NCBI RefSeq assembly: GCF_009296025.1
Contig: NZ_CP045178.1
Span: 4,154,001 to 4,218,000, forward strand
DNA length: 64,000 bases
From: Streptomyces tsukubensis
GTDB lineage: Bacteria; Actinomycetota; Actinomycetes; Streptomycetales; Streptomycetaceae
Direction of reading: 5' to 3'
Shown: piece after piece, positions 7,829 through 17,031 of the stretch
How the letters are laid out: every line of letters starts with the position of its first letter
Numbering within the stretch: position 1 is the first letter of the stretch
Made by a program: the position numbers and the translations under genes
The notes under the pieces: generated by a model
The model's input: only the letters and a program-made list of their open reading frames with translations
What the model was told of the DNA's origin: nothing
Databases searched by the model: none

Positions 7829-9856
7829 CTACGCGTCGGTACCCGCTTCGGGCTCCGCCTCGGACTCCGTCTCCGTCCGCATGTCGATCGCCGCCGAAAT
7901 CGCGGTCAGCCACTCGGTGACGGGCCCGAGGGTGACCAGCCCGCTTCCCGCACCGGCGATCTCGCCGGCCGCGGGGGACAGCCTGTCGTGCAGTCCCTTG
8001 AGCGCGCTCCGATCACCGAGTTCCAGGGCGGTCGCGGTCTCCAGGCAGGTCAGCGCCTCGTACATCAGGTCGGCCGGTGGCTCGGGCAGTGCCCGCAGCG
8101 CGGCGAGCGCCTCGGCTCTCCGCCCTGACCGCAGCAGGGCCAAGGGCTCCACCCACGGCCAGTACGGCCCCCACGGCGCCTCCCCACGTACCTCTTCCGC
8201 GGCGTCCAGCGCGGCGTGCGGCCGTCCGGCCAACCGCAGGCACAGCAGCGAGAGTTGCGGCAGCCCCGCACTCAACCCGGGCATCCCCGCTTCCTCCAGG
8301 CGGGCAGCGGCGGCGCGGTAGGCGGCCTCCGCCGAGGCCCGTTCCCCGTCGACGGCGAGCCGCAGCGCCCTGAACCACTCGGTGAACAAGCCCGCCAGGG
8401 GCAGCTCGTGACGCTCGGCCAGCCGGTCGACCGCTGAGGCGTGCGCGTCCGCGCCGGTGAAGTCGCCCAGCGCGCCGAGGGCCTGCATACGGATCAGATG
8501 CCCGAGCACTTCGTACGTCACCAGCCCGTGGCGCGCCGCCAGGTCGACCAGTTCCCGCCCGATACCGTCCCTGCGCGGAGCGAGCCCCGCGTGCGTGCAG
8601 GACTGCATGAAAACCCCGTTGAGCGCGAACGCCAGCACCCCGGGATCGTCGAGGCGACGGGCGATGCGCTCCGCCTCCTGTGCGGCCTGCGGACCGCGCG
8701 CGGACCTGGCGCCGCGGGTCTCCAGCGCGATCGTGGCCAGCAGCCGGCACCGTGCCGTGTCGCTTCCCGCGGGGAGGGCGGCGAGGGTGCGTTCCGCGGC
8801 CGTCACGATCCGCTCGGCCAGCAGCGGATCGTCGCCGCGCGTCCAGATGGCGGGCACGTCGAAGGCGCCGATGACCTTCGCCGTCAGCTCAGGGTCCCCC
8901 GCCTCTTCGGCTGCGGATACGGCCGCCACGCGGTGCTCCCGCGCCGTCTCCAGCCCTGCGGCCCCCGTCACCGCGAGACCTCGGATCAGGCCCACCGTCG
9001 ACTCCAGCCGGGCACGGGCACCCGCGGCGACCGCGCGGTCGTAGTCGGCGGCGGCCCGTGTCCACAGCCCCGCGGCGGCCGTCCCCCGCCTCTCGGCTCC
9101 TTCGAGGCCCGGGTCCTGGGCGAGGATCCCGGCCTCCAGGCGGCGCAGCGGGGCGCCCGGGTCCACTCCCAGCCCGTCGGCCAGGGTCTCGCGGGCCTCC
9201 CGCAGCACGGCCAGCGCGTCGCCCTGACGGCCGGTGCGGTAGTGCGCGAGCGCCAGCAGTCGCCAGGCCTCCTCCCGCCAGGGATGGTCGGCGAGGTGCC
9301 CTTCGAGGGCAGGTACCGCGTCGGCCGCGCTGCCCAGTCCGAGCAGCGCCCCGGCCCGCCGCTCCACTGCCTGGAGCCGCAGCTCGGCGAGGCGGGAACG
9401 CTCCCCGGCCGCCCACGGCTCCGCCTCGAAATCGGCGTAGGCGGGCCCGCGCCACATTTCGAGCGCCTCTTCGAGCCGCCGCAGCGCCCCGGCCGGTGGC
9501 AGCTTCGCCGCCGCGCCGACCGCCGCCTCGAACCGCCACGCGTCGACAGCTGCCGGGTCGGCGAGCAGGGCGTATCCCGGCCCGCGCGTGACCAGTAGCG
9601 TCGCGGGGGCCCTGGGAGGACGCGCCGGTTCGAGGACGCGCCGCAGGGCCGCGACGAAGGTCTGCACCGCGCCCACGCCGCCAGCAGGAGGGTCCTCCCA
9701 CAACTCCTCGACCAGCCGTTCCACCGGGACGACACGGCGGCGGGCGACGATCAGCCGCGCCAGTACGGCACGGTGTCTGGGGCCTTTCAGCGCGAGCGGG
9801 CCCTCGTCGCCCTCGGCCACGACGGGTCCGAGCACGCCGAACGTGACACGTCCCAC
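7829..9856 (-). CDS. AfsR/SARP-type regulator with BTAD domain, no NB-ARC ATPase
   Basis: Transcription factor of about 675 residues. An OmpR-type winged-helix domain (about 1-95) is followed by the bacterial transcriptional activation domain (about 100-245, all-helical), as in SARP activators of antibiotic clusters. The remaining ~420 residues are TPR-like helices. No Walker A motif is seen, so this is not a full AfsR with an NB-ARC module. GTG at 9856 is preferred because AGGAGG lies five bases ahead; GTG at 9862 overlaps that site. It is divergent from an alpha/beta hydrolase gene, its most likely target. Confidence 0.82.
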   Translation of the reverse strand: MGRVTFGVLGPVVAEGDEGPLALKGPRHRAVLARLIVARRRVVPVERLVEELWEDPPAGGVGAVQTFVAALRRVLEPARPPRAPATLLVTRGPGYALLADPAAVDAWRFEAAVGAAAKLPPAGALRRLEEALEMWRGPAYADFEAEPWAAGERSRLAELRLQAVERRAGALLGLGSAADAVPALEGHLADHPWREEAWRLLALAHYRTGRQGDALAVLREARETLADGLGVDPGAPLRRLEAGILAQDPGLEGAERRGTAAAGLWTRAAADYDRAVAAGARARLESTVGLIRGLAVTGAAGLETAREHRVAAVSAAEEAGDPELTAKVIGAFDVPAIWTRGDDPLLAERIVTAAERTLAALPAGSDTARCRLLATIALETRGARSARGPQAAQEAERIARRLDDPGVLAFALNGVFMQSCTHAGLAPRRDGIGRELVDLAARHGLVTYEVLGHLIRMQALGALGDFTGADAHASAVDRLAERHELPLAGLFTEWFRALRLAVDGERASAEAAYRAAAARLEEAGMPGLSAGLPQLSLLCLRLAGRPHAALDAAEEVRGEAPWGPYWPWVEPLALLRSGRRAEALAALRALPEPPADLMYEALTCLETATALELGDRSALKGLHDRLSPAAGEIAGAGSGLVTLGPVTEWLTAISAAIDMRTETESEAEPEAGTDA

Positions 9857-10067
9857 GGTCACCTCCTGGCCGTCCTCGGCGCCGCCGCGGGAGCAGTCAC
9901 CCCTTGGCCGTTCTCGACGCCGTCATCTCCTGGCCGTCCTCGGCGCCGCCGTCGACGCCGTCACCGGCGGGCGCAAGGCTACGTGCTGACCGGACGCTGA
10001 TTCGCGTCCACCAGGCTCGGAGACAACCGCCACCCGGCGGACTGTCCTCCAAGGAGAGCGGCGCCCC

Positions 10068-11024
10068 ATGTCACCCACCATCCCCACCACATCCGGTGTC
10101 CCCGGTGTCCCCGGTGTCCAGGACACCCCCGGCACGCCCGATTCCCACCCGCCCACCATCCCTGGTTTCCGCTACCGGCGCGTCCCCGTCGCCGACGGCG
10201 TGGAGCTGAACGTGGCGGTCGGAGGTTCCGGCTCCCCGCTCGTACTGCTGCACGGCTTCCCACAGACCCACCTGATGTGGCGGCACGTGGCGGAGGAGCT
10301 GGCGGCCGACCACACCGTCATCTGCCCCGACCTGCGCGGATACGGCGCCAGCGACAAACCGGAGGACACCGAAGGCACCGTCTACGCCAAGCGCACGATG
10401 GCCGCGGACGTCATCGCTCTGGCCCGCGCCCTCGGTCACGAGCGCTTCGCCCTGGCCGGCCACGACCGGGGCGCGCTGGTCGCCGTACGGGCCGGGCTCG
10501 ACCACCCGGAACACATCACGCACCTCGCGTCACTCGACGTCCTGCCCACTCTGGACATGTGGGAGGCGCTGCACGGCAGGACAGCGGCCGTCGGCTTCCA
10601 CCTCTACCTGATGGCCCAGCCGCCCGGACTGCCCGAACAACTTATCGCGGGCGCTCCCGACGCGTTCTTCGGCCATTTCCTGGACGCCTGGACGCAGCGG
10701 CCTGACGCCCTCCCCGCTGACGTACGCGAGGCGTACCTCAAGGCCTCCCGCGAGGCCATCCCCTCCATCGTCGCCGACTACCGGGCCTCGGCGGCCATTG
10801 ACGTCGAGCACGACATGGCCGACCGCGCCGCGGGACACCGGCTCACCATGCCGGTGACCGTCCTCCAGCAGGACTGGGGCGCCGCACTCGGCTTCGACGC
10901 GGTCGCCCTCTGGCGGTCCTGGGCCGAGGACTTGGAGCACACGACGGTCACCTGCGGCCACTTCATGGCGGAGGAAGCGCCCGAGGAGGTCAGCGGAGCC
11001 CTGCGGTCCCTGCTGGCGAGGTGA
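10068..11024 (+). CDS. Alpha/beta-fold hydrolase, haloacetate dehalogenase/epoxide hydrolase-like
   Basis: Protein of 318 residues. A low-complexity leader (about 1-38, repeated GVPGV) precedes the hydrolase core. The core shows LLHGFPQ (oxyanion), LRGYGASDKP, the nucleophile elbow AGHDRGA with an aspartate nucleophile, and the C-terminal histidine in CGHFMAEEAPEEV. An Asp nucleophile followed by Arg is typical of fluoroacetate dehalogenase-like and epoxide hydrolase enzymes; the substrate cannot be assigned. It is divergent from the BTAD regulator across about 200 bp. RBS GGAGAG lies before the ATG. Confidence 0.82.
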   Translation: MSPTIPTTSGVPGVPGVQDTPGTPDSHPPTIPGFRYRRVPVADGVELNVAVGGSGSPLVLLHGFPQTHLMWRHVAEELAADHTVICPDLRGYGASDKPEDTEGTVYAKRTMAADVIALARALGHERFALAGHDRGALVAVRAGLDHPEHITHLASLDVLPTLDMWEALHGRTAAVGFHLYLMAQPPGLPEQLIAGAPDAFFGHFLDAWTQRPDALPADVREAYLKASREAIPSIVADYRASAAIDVEHDMADRAAGHRLTMPVTVLQQDWGAALGFDAVALWRSWAEDLEHTTVTCGHFMAEEAPEEVSGALRSLLAR

Positions 11025-11102
11025 GATGGAGAGGGATGAGGTGCGGGTGAGGTGAAGTGAAGTGAGGCGGTGGCCTCCCCGGTCGTCGTGTTCACGGAGT
11101 CG

Positions 11103-11212
11103 CGAGGTGTCAGCCCGTCAGGTCTGCCAGGTCTGTCAGACCCATCCGGCCCGTCAGGCCCATCAGGCTCATCCGCCCGTCAGGCCCATCAGGCCCATCC
11201 GGTCCGTCAGGC
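11103..11212. repeat. Degenerate GTCAGG/CCCATCAGG repeat region
   Basis: About ten short direct repeats of the type CC(C/G)(G/A)TCAGG lie between the convergent hydrolase and rpf-like genes. I see no coding frame with plausible composition and no clear hairpin. Confidence 0.6.
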
Positions 11213-11213
11213 A

Positions 11214-11909
11214 TCAGGTCCGAAGAGTCAGTCGCTGTCCGGGGTAGATGTGGTCAGGTCCCTCGTCGAGTTGCTGCTTGTTCAACTCGTACAGGCCCTG
11301 GGTGCCGCCGTGCACATGCGCGCTGTGCGCGATGGCGGAGAGACAGTCTCCCGACCGCACGACATAGGTGCGTGCGGTGGGGCTGGGGCCGTGGTGGGCC
11401 GATGTGCCCGACGTCCTACGTGCCGATTCGGAGGAGGAGCCGCCGGCCGTCGGGCCGTAGCTCTGCTCATGCTGTCGTGCCGGCGCGTTCACCGAGGGGG
11501 CCTGGCGCGCGCCGGAGCCTGACGCGGTGTCGCGGGAGCTGTGGTTCGTCGCGCCGAGACGGCCGCATACGGGCCAGGCGGAGAGGCCACGGTCCTGGAC
11601 CACGCGTTCCGCGACCGCGATCTGCTGGGACTGTGACGCGAGGTCGGCGCGCGGGGCGTAACTCTGCCCGCCGTAGGCTCGCCAGGTCCTGTTGTCGAAT
11701 TGCAGGCCACCGTGGTAGCCGTTACCGGTGTTGGTGTGCCAACGGCCGCTGCTCTCGCAGGCCGCGACTCGCTGCCAGTCGGTTCCGGTCGGAGCGAAGT
11801 GCGGTCCCACCGCAGCGACGCTCGGAGCTGCGAGGCCAACAATTCCCAACAGGAGAAACAGGACGAACAGGGGCGCTTCGACGGACCGTTTCGCGCGGGT
11901 CGACGGCAT
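11214..11909 (-). CDS. Secreted Rpf-like transglycosylase with LysM domain
   Basis: Cell-wall hydrolase of 231 residues. A signal peptide (about 1-33) precedes the resuscitation-promoting-factor domain (about 37-112). That domain has WQRVAACESSGRW with the catalytic glutamate and the paired cysteines (AACESS...WPVCG). A Ser/Gly/His-rich linker leads to a C-terminal LysM domain (about 178-230, YVVRSGDCLSAIA) that binds peptidoglycan. In Streptomyces these proteins act in spore germination and growth. GAGGAG lies seven bases before the ATG. Confidence 0.92.
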   Translation of the reverse strand: MPSTRAKRSVEAPLFVLFLLLGIVGLAAPSVAAVGPHFAPTGTDWQRVAACESSGRWHTNTGNGYHGGLQFDNRTWRAYGGQSYAPRADLASQSQQIAVAERVVQDRGLSAWPVCGRLGATNHSSRDTASGSGARQAPSVNAPARQHEQSYGPTAGGSSSESARRTSGTSAHHGPSPTARTYVVRSGDCLSAIAHSAHVHGGTQGLYELNKQQLDEGPDHIYPGQRLTLRT

Positions 11910-12180
11910 GACGGTACTCCTCAGCTGTGCTCCGGTGGCGTCGAGACGGTGGCCCGCCCCGACGTATGGGCATGAGCGAGATAACCGGCCAATATGGTTT
12001 TCGCGACGTCACAACACAGCGATTTGCTCACAAATCACCCACGTGGCGGGTAGGCGCGCCCGTCCCGTGCGTCGCCCGCACCGGACAAGAGGGGACGCGG
12101 GCCGTCCGGACTCCCGCCACCCCACGGCTCCGGCGGGAGTCCGGGACACCTCCGGAAACCCCGGCCACCGCCCTCCGGGG

Positions 12181-12747
12181 TCACAAGGATTCGGGTGGCT
12201 CCGCCGTGCCAGGACGGGTTCCCGACTCGCGGGGGCCGACCACGGGAGCGCCCCGCTCCCCGCCACGGGCAGCCGTGCGCGCGGGCTCGCCGCCCAGCAG
12301 CCTGCGCGGCCCCGGGCCCTCTTCACCGAGTTCGTCGTACGGGTTGGTCAGCGGGCAGGCGCTCACCGAAAGGCAGCCGCAGCCGATGCACTCCTCCAGG
12401 CCGTCGCGCAGCGCTAGCAACTCATCGATCCGCTCGGTGAGAACCGCGCGCCAGCGCCGCGACAACCTGGCCCAGTCGGACCGGTTCGGGGTGCGTCCCT
12501 CGGGCAGCTCGGCCAGCGCGTCGCCGATCGTGCTCAGTGGGATGCCCATGCGCTGTGCCACGCGGATCACCGAGATCCTGCGCAGGGTGTCCCGGGTGTA
12601 GCGGCGCTGGTTGCCGGGGGTACGGCGGCTTCTGAGGAGCCCTTTGGACTCGTAGAAGTGCAACGTCGTGACGGCGACGCCGCTACGCGCCGACAGCTGT
12701 CCGACGGTGAGTTCGGTGACGTCGTACGAAGGACGGGCCACGGGCAT
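12181..12747 (-). CDS. soxR: Redox-sensing MerR-family activator SoxR
   Basis: Protein of 188 residues. The N-terminal MerR winged helix (about 14-85) is followed by a dimerisation helix and the [2Fe-2S] ligand set Cys120, Cys123, Cys125 and Cys131 (CX2CXCX5C). Oxidation of the cluster by redox-active compounds such as actinorhodin-type pigments makes SoxR untwist long-spacer promoters. The C-terminal 50 residues are a disordered tail seen in actinomycete SoxR. The ATG lies immediately after the stop of the DsbA-like gene, so the two form one operon. Confidence 0.94.
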   Translation of the reverse strand: MPVARPSYDVTELTVGQLSARSGVAVTTLHFYESKGLLRSRRTPGNQRRYTRDTLRRISVIRVAQRMGIPLSTIGDALAELPEGRTPNRSDWARLSRRWRAVLTERIDELLALRDGLEECIGCGCLSVSACPLTNPYDELGEEGPGPRRLLGGEPARTAARGGERGAPVVGPRESGTRPGTAEPPESL

Positions 12748-12748
12748 G

Positions 12749-13375
12749 TCAGCCGGCCTCCACCAGAGCCGAGTGGATCTGCTCGACCGAGGGGACCCCG
12801 GCGGCGATCCGCGCTCCGTCCACGAAGACGGTCGGCACACCGGTGACCCCGTGCCGTACGGCGGCGGCCTCGTCCTCGCGGACCTCCCGGGCGTAGGAGT
12901 CCCCCGCCAGCACCGCATCGACAGCGGCCGTTTCGAGGCCGGCACCGGTCGCGAGGCGTGACAGGACATCGTGGTCCGCCACATTCTGGTGGGACGTCAG
13001 ATAAGCCTTGAACAGCTCGTCCTTCAGCCGGTGCGCGCGGCCGCTCCCCGCGGCGAGGTGCACCAGACGTTGCGCGTCGAAGGAGTTCACGGGGCGTACG
13101 TCGGTGAGCCGGATGTCCAGCCCCTCGGCCTCACCGAGGACACGGATCTTCTCGAACAGAGCGACCGTGTCCCCTGGCCGGAGCCCGAGCCTCTGCCGCA
13201 TCATCTCCCCGAGCGTGGCGCCGGGCGTCCGTGGCTGTTCGGGACGGAGCTCGAAGCTGCGCCACACCACCTCGACGTCGTCACGGCCGCCGAACCGCTC
13301 GATCGCTGTATCCAGCCGTGCCTTGCCGATGTAGCACCACGGGCACATGATGTCGGACCAGATCTCGATCTTCAC
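12749..13375 (-). CDS. FrnE-like DsbA family oxidoreductase
   Basis: Thioredoxin-fold protein of 208 residues with the active-site motif CPWC at residues 11-14, an inserted helical domain, and the cis-proline region [12 protein letters not shown]. Cytoplasmic, as no signal peptide is seen. FrnE-like proteins are thiol oxidoreductases or isomerases. The start is read as the GTG at 13375 because it places CPWC at the family position; the longer frame begins in Gly/Ala repeats. It is the first gene of the soxR operon and has a SoxR-type promoter at 13,485-13,515. Confidence 0.85.
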   Translation of the reverse strand: MKIEIWSDIMCPWCYIGKARLDTAIERFGGRDDVEVVWRSFELRPEQPRTPGATLGEMMRQRLGLRPGDTVALFEKIRVLGEAEGLDIRLTDVRPVNSFDAQRLVHLAAGSGRAHRLKDELFKAYLTSHQNVADHDVLSRLATGAGLETAAVDAVLAGDSYAREVREDEAAAVRHGVTGVPTVFVDGARIAAGVPSVEQIHSALVEAG

Positions 13376-13484
13376 TGCCGCTGTCTCCCCGCTCCCGAGC
13401 CGTCCGGCTCCGGCTCCCGCTCCCGCTCCCCGGGCCATCCGATCCCCGCTCCCGGGTCGTTCCGCTCCCGCGTCACCCCCGTAC

Positions 13485-13515
13485 AGCCTGCAACCTCGAC
13501 CGCACTGGAGGTCAA
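13485..13515 (-). promoter_or_regulatory. SoxR-type promoter of the dsbA-like/soxR operon
   Basis: On the minus strand TTGACC and CAGGCT are separated by 19 bp. The spacer holds the interrupted dyad CCTCCAG...GAGG. A 19-bp spacer filled with a dyad is the hallmark of MerR-family promoters. Two more promoters with the same layout occur at 15,458 and 15,759. Confidence 0.8.
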
Positions 13516-13604
13516 GCGCGACCGAGGACCGCCCCTGCTCACGGCGCTCCCGTGGGCGGCCGGCGATGTAGCCGGGGAAACACGTATCCAGCCTCTACGG
13601 CGGG

Positions 13605-15278
13605 TCAGCCTTTCGCCGACGACGGCTTCCCCGCCCCCTCGGCGTCACCGGGGGCCGCGGCGGGCTCCCCGCGCTTCTCCCTCGGAATGGCCGCGAGGAC
13701 CAGGGCGATCACCAGCATGACGCCGCTGACCACGAACACCGTCTGCATCGCCTCGGCCATGCCGTGCAGGAACGGCTTGGCCAGCCGCGCGTCGGCGTGG
13801 TCGAGGAAGGAGCTGTTGTCCAGCGGGACGTCGCCGTCCCTCGCGCCGAGCAGCACCTTGTTGGCGGCCTGCCCGGTCACGGACGGGTCGTGGACCGCGG
13901 CCGCGTAGGCGGGGTCCGAGGGTGCGTCGCGGTAGGCGGCGGTCACCTTCTCGGTGACCGCGCCGAAGAACATCGACAGGAAGACGGCGATGCCCGCGGT
14001 GCCGCCGATCTGACGGAAGAAGGTGAACGAGCCCATGCCCGCCCCCATGTACCTCGGTTCGACGCCCGTCTGGATCGCGATCAGCATGACCTGCCAGCAC
14101 AGACCGATACCGAAGCCCATCACCCCCGCGGCGACGGCCGTACGCCACAGTGCGGTGTCCGCGGTGAGTGTGGAGAACCAGAAGGTCGCGATGACCATCA
14201 GCACGAGGCCGGAGAGCAGAACCACCTTGTAACGGCCCGTTTTGGTGACGTAGGGCCCGGCGATACGCCCCGCGACGACGATGCCGAGCGTCTGGGGCAG
14301 CATCATCAGCCCCGCCTGCGTGGGCGACAGGCCCTTGACGATCTGGAGGTACAGCGGCAGGACGGAGAGCGCTCCGAAGACGGCCGCGCCGACGAGGATG
14401 TTCACGCCGTTGTAGACGGAGAAGACCGGGTTGCGGAACATCGGTGTGGGCAGCAGGGCCGCGCCGCCCGCCCGCTTCTGCGCCAGCAGGAAGAGCGCGA
14501 GACCGATCACTCCCAGGCCGAACAGAGCGAGCGTCCCGCCGTCGCCCCAGCCCCACTTGGGGCCCTGTTCGACCGCGAAGAGCAGCGGCAGCAGGCAGGT
14601 GACCAGCGCGAGCAGCCCCGCGATGTCGAACTTGTGCCGTGTGCGGTGGGGCTGGACACGTACCAGTACGCCGATGAGCAGCGCGGCCGCCAGACCGATC
14701 GGCACATTGATGTAGAAGGCCCAGCGCCAGCCCGTCGCACCCAGGAAACTGTCGAGCCCGGCGAAGAAACCACCCGCGACCGGACCGATGACGGCCGCGA
14801 CACCGAAGACGGCGCCGAACCAGGCCTGGTAACGGCTGCGTTCGGCGAGCGGTACCAGATCGGTGAGGATCGCGAAAGCGAGACTCATCAGGCCGCCCGC
14901 GCCGACACCCTGGATACCGCGGAAGACCGCGAGCAGGGTCATGGACGGGGCGAGGGCGCACAGCACGGAACCCAGGACGAAGACGCCGACGGCGGTGCAG
15001 TAGACGGGGCGGCGGCCGTAGATGTCGGAGAGTTTCCCGTAGAGCGCCGTCGTGATGACCGAGGTGATCATGTACGAAGTGTTGGCCCAGGCCTGTTCCG
15101 AGAGGCCACCCAGGTCGTCGGCGATGGTGCGCAGCGCGGCGGAGATGATCGTCTGGTCCAGCGCGGACATGAACAGGCCGAGCAGCAACCCCAGCATGAT
15201 CAGCCGCATCCTGCGTGCGTCCACCGTGCCGGCACCGGAATCGGGTGAGGGTGCGCCCGTCTTCGCTGTCTCTGTCAT
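13605..15278 (-). CDS. MFS multidrug efflux pump of the DHA2 (EmrB/QacA) family
   Basis: Proton-driven exporter of 557 residues with about 14 membrane helices. Helix 1 carries the family signature LDQTIISAALRTIADDLGG and the loop after helix 2 reads GKLSDIYGRRP; motif C of antiporters (GPVAGGFF) follows. The long external loop before the last helix (about residues 430-500) is also typical. The frame is open upstream through an 8-bp repeat array, but the ATG at 15,278 has GGAAG and gives a normal N-terminus. It has a SoxR-type promoter, so it probably exports redox-active drugs. Confidence 0.92.
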   Translation of the reverse strand: MTETAKTGAPSPDSGAGTVDARRMRLIMLGLLLGLFMSALDQTIISAALRTIADDLGGLSEQAWANTSYMITSVITTALYGKLSDIYGRRPVYCTAVGVFVLGSVLCALAPSMTLLAVFRGIQGVGAGGLMSLAFAILTDLVPLAERSRYQAWFGAVFGVAAVIGPVAGGFFAGLDSFLGATGWRWAFYINVPIGLAAALLIGVLVRVQPHRTRHKFDIAGLLALVTCLLPLLFAVEQGPKWGWGDGGTLALFGLGVIGLALFLLAQKRAGGAALLPTPMFRNPVFSVYNGVNILVGAAVFGALSVLPLYLQIVKGLSPTQAGLMMLPQTLGIVVAGRIAGPYVTKTGRYKVVLLSGLVLMVIATFWFSTLTADTALWRTAVAAGVMGFGIGLCWQVMLIAIQTGVEPRYMGAGMGSFTFFRQIGGTAGIAVFLSMFFGAVTEKVTAAYRDAPSDPAYAAAVHDPSVTGQAANKVLLGARDGDVPLDNSSFLDHADARLAKPFLHGMAEAMQTVFVVSGVMLVIALVLAAIPREKRGEPAAAPGDAEGAGKPSSAKG

Positions 15279-15457
15279 CGGGAGCTTTCTTCCTTCGCAT
15301 CGCGGACCGGGCGGAACGCGGACTGGGCGGAACGCGGACTGGGGCGGATCGCGGGACTGGGCCGGATCGCGGGGGTGAGGGGCTGACGCGCTTACGGGTT
15401 CGGACGCGCGGGCCGGGACAGCGGCGCCCAGGAAGGGGCCGCAGCCACGCCCGGACC

Positions 15458-15488
15458 AGGATGAAACCTCCAGTTCGCTGGAGGTCAA
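15458..15488 (-). promoter_or_regulatory. SoxR-type promoter of the efflux pump gene
   Basis: On the minus strand TTGACC and CATCCT are 19 bp apart. The spacer contains the perfect dyad CCTCCAG(CGAA)CTGGAGG, the best SoxR-box match in the window. It lies about 180 bp upstream of the MFS start. Confidence 0.83.
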
Positions 15489-15497
15489 GAGGTCACG

Positions 15498-15650
15498 GGG
15501 CCGCAGGGCCGCAGGGCCGCAGGGCCGCAGGGCCGCAGGGCCGCAGGGCCGCAGGGCCGCAGGGCCGCAGGGCCGCAGGGCCGCAGGGCCACGGAGGCTC
15601 CAGGTCACGGAGGCGGCGCGGCGGCGCGGCGGCGCGGCGGCGCGGCGGCC
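15498..15650. repeat. Two 8-bp tandem repeat arrays
   Basis: About 11.6 copies of GGCCGCAG run from 15,498 to 15,590, and about 4.7 copies of GGCGGCGC from 15,612 to 15,650. Both lie in the 518-base spacer between the divergent MFS and oxidoreductase genes, upstream of the SoxR promoter of the MFS gene. A unit of 8 is not a multiple of three and the region is non-coding. Confidence 0.9.
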
Positions 15651-15758
15651 AGAGGCCACGGAGGCCACGGAGGCACCAGGGCACGAGGGGCCCGGTCACC
15701 GCCCGGCGCTCATGAGATGTCCGCGTACGTACGGACCGGCGGCGCGCCCCTCCGCACC

Positions 15759-15789
15759 TTGACATCCAGCGCACTTGAGGTTGCAGGCT
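15759..15789 (+). promoter_or_regulatory. SoxR-type promoter of the quinone oxidoreductase gene
   Basis: TTGACA (15,759-15,764), a 19-bp spacer holding TCCAGCGCACTTGAGG, and CAGGCT (15,784-15,789). The ATG at 15,797 follows seven bases after the -10 box, so the transcript is probably leaderless. Confidence 0.83.
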
Positions 15790-15796
15790 TTCGCAC

Positions 15797-16759
15797 ATGC
15801 ATGCTGTGTGGATGAAGGAATACGGTCCCCCCGAGGTCCTGGTGCCCGGGGAGGCACCGGACCCCGTCGCAGGCGAGGGACAGGTGGTCGTCGAAGTCGC
15901 CTTCGCCAACATCACCTTCGTGGAAACCCAGATCCGGTCCGGGTCCCTACGGATTCCGGGCATCTCCAACGATCTGCCGATCGTCCCCGGAAACGGAGTG
16001 GGGGGCACGGTCCGATCCGTCGGCCCCGGCGTCGACCCCGGGCTGGTGGGAAAGCGAGTGGTGACCGGTACCGGGGGCTCAGGCGGCTACGCCGAGCAGG
16101 TCGCCGCCCCCGCTGCCGGTGTCGTCGAGGTTCCTGAGGGGCTGCCCCTGGACACCGCGGTGGCCCTGCTCGCCGACGGGCGGACAGCGACCGCGCTGTT
16201 CCGCTCGGCGGCGCCACGACCGGGCGAGCGAGTGCTGGTCGAGGCCGCCGCGGGCGGGGTCGGATCACTCCTCGTACAGCTGGTGACCCTGGCTGGAGCC
16301 ACGGCTGTGGCGACCGCGGGCGCGCCCCACAAACTGGACCAGGCCCGCGCACTCGGCGCACAGTTCGCCTTCGACTACACGAAGCCGGAGTGGACCACGC
16401 GGGTACGGGAGGAGGTCGGGGGGCTCGATGTCGTCTTCGACGGCGTGGGCGGGGACATCGGCCGCGCGGCTTTCGAACTGCTGGCCCCCGGCGGCCGCAT
16501 GTTCAGTTTCGGTATGGCCGGCGGCTCGTTTCCTGAGATCGACGAGGCGGAGGAGGCCAGCCGAGGAGTGACGGTGAGCCGAGGGGTGTCCGTCACGCCG
16601 GACCAAGCGCGGGCGCTCACCGCGAGCGCGCTGGCGGAGGCCTCCGCCGGAAACCTGCGGCCGGTCATCGGCCAGCGCTTCGCGCTCGATGAGGCAGCGC
16701 GGGCACACGCGGCCATCGAGGGCCGAGCGACGCTCGGCAAGACCCTGCTCGTCCCCTGA
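15797..16759 (+). CDS. Zinc-independent MDR-family NADPH:quinone oxidoreductase
   Basis: Cytoplasmic reductase of 320 residues from the medium-chain dehydrogenase superfamily. It has a GroES-like N-terminal domain and a Rossmann domain with the nucleotide-binding motif AAAGGVGSLLVQL (about residue 150). The structural-zinc cysteines of alcohol dehydrogenases are absent, as in quinone reductases and crotonyl-CoA-like members. Quinone oxidoreductases are classic members of the Streptomyces SoxR regulon, and the promoter supports that here. The start at 15,797 fits a leaderless mRNA. Confidence 0.9.
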   Translation: MHAVWMKEYGPPEVLVPGEAPDPVAGEGQVVVEVAFANITFVETQIRSGSLRIPGISNDLPIVPGNGVGGTVRSVGPGVDPGLVGKRVVTGTGGSGGYAEQVAAPAAGVVEVPEGLPLDTAVALLADGRTATALFRSAAPRPGERVLVEAAAGGVGSLLVQLVTLAGATAVATAGAPHKLDQARALGAQFAFDYTKPEWTTRVREEVGGLDVVFDGVGGDIGRAAFELLAPGGRMFSFGMAGGSFPEIDEAEEASRGVTVSRGVSVTPDQARALTASALAEASAGNLRPVIGQRFALDEAARAHAAIEGRATLGKTLLVP

Positions 16760-16795
16760 CCCGACCTCACACACGACCTCGCACCCGAACCAGAC

Positions 16796-16960
16796 CGAAG
16801 CACCCGACCGAAGCGCCCGACGAGGTACCCGACAGACGCACCCGACCGAAGCGCCCGACGAGGTACCCGACAGACGCACCCGACCGAAGCGCCCGACGAG
16901 GTACCCGACAGACGCACCCGACCGAAGCACCCGACGAGGTACCCGACAGACGCACCCGAC
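16796..16960. repeat. 38-bp tandem repeat, about 4.3 copies
   Basis: A 38-bp unit beginning CCGACCGAAGCGCCCGACGA is repeated head to tail with almost no divergence. Exact unit starts are at 16,804, 16,842, 16,880 and 16,918. It lies between the convergent oxidoreductase and GlxA-type genes. There is no spacer diversity, so this is not a CRISPR array. Confidence 0.93.
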
Positions 16961-17031
16961 GACATCGTGAATGCCAAGGCGGGGCATCCGACTCCGAAGC
17001 CTTGGCGCAGAGGCGGACTTCGCACAATTCC

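Noticed and set aside
7829..9856. Full AfsR-type regulator
   Set aside because: The protein has the HTH and BTAD domains but no Walker A/B NB-ARC module.
11910..12180. A ydaO (cyclic di-AMP) riboswitch upstream of the rpf-like gene
   Set aside because: Some Streptomyces rpf genes have one, but I could not find its conserved segments in this 270-base leader.
13764..15248. 494-codon plus-strand frame opposite the MFS pump
   Set aside because: Shadow of a 14-helix transporter; highly charged low-complexity translation with no family resemblance.
16796..16960. Possible CRISPR array
   Set aside because: Repeats are head to tail with no unique spacers and no cas gene is near.
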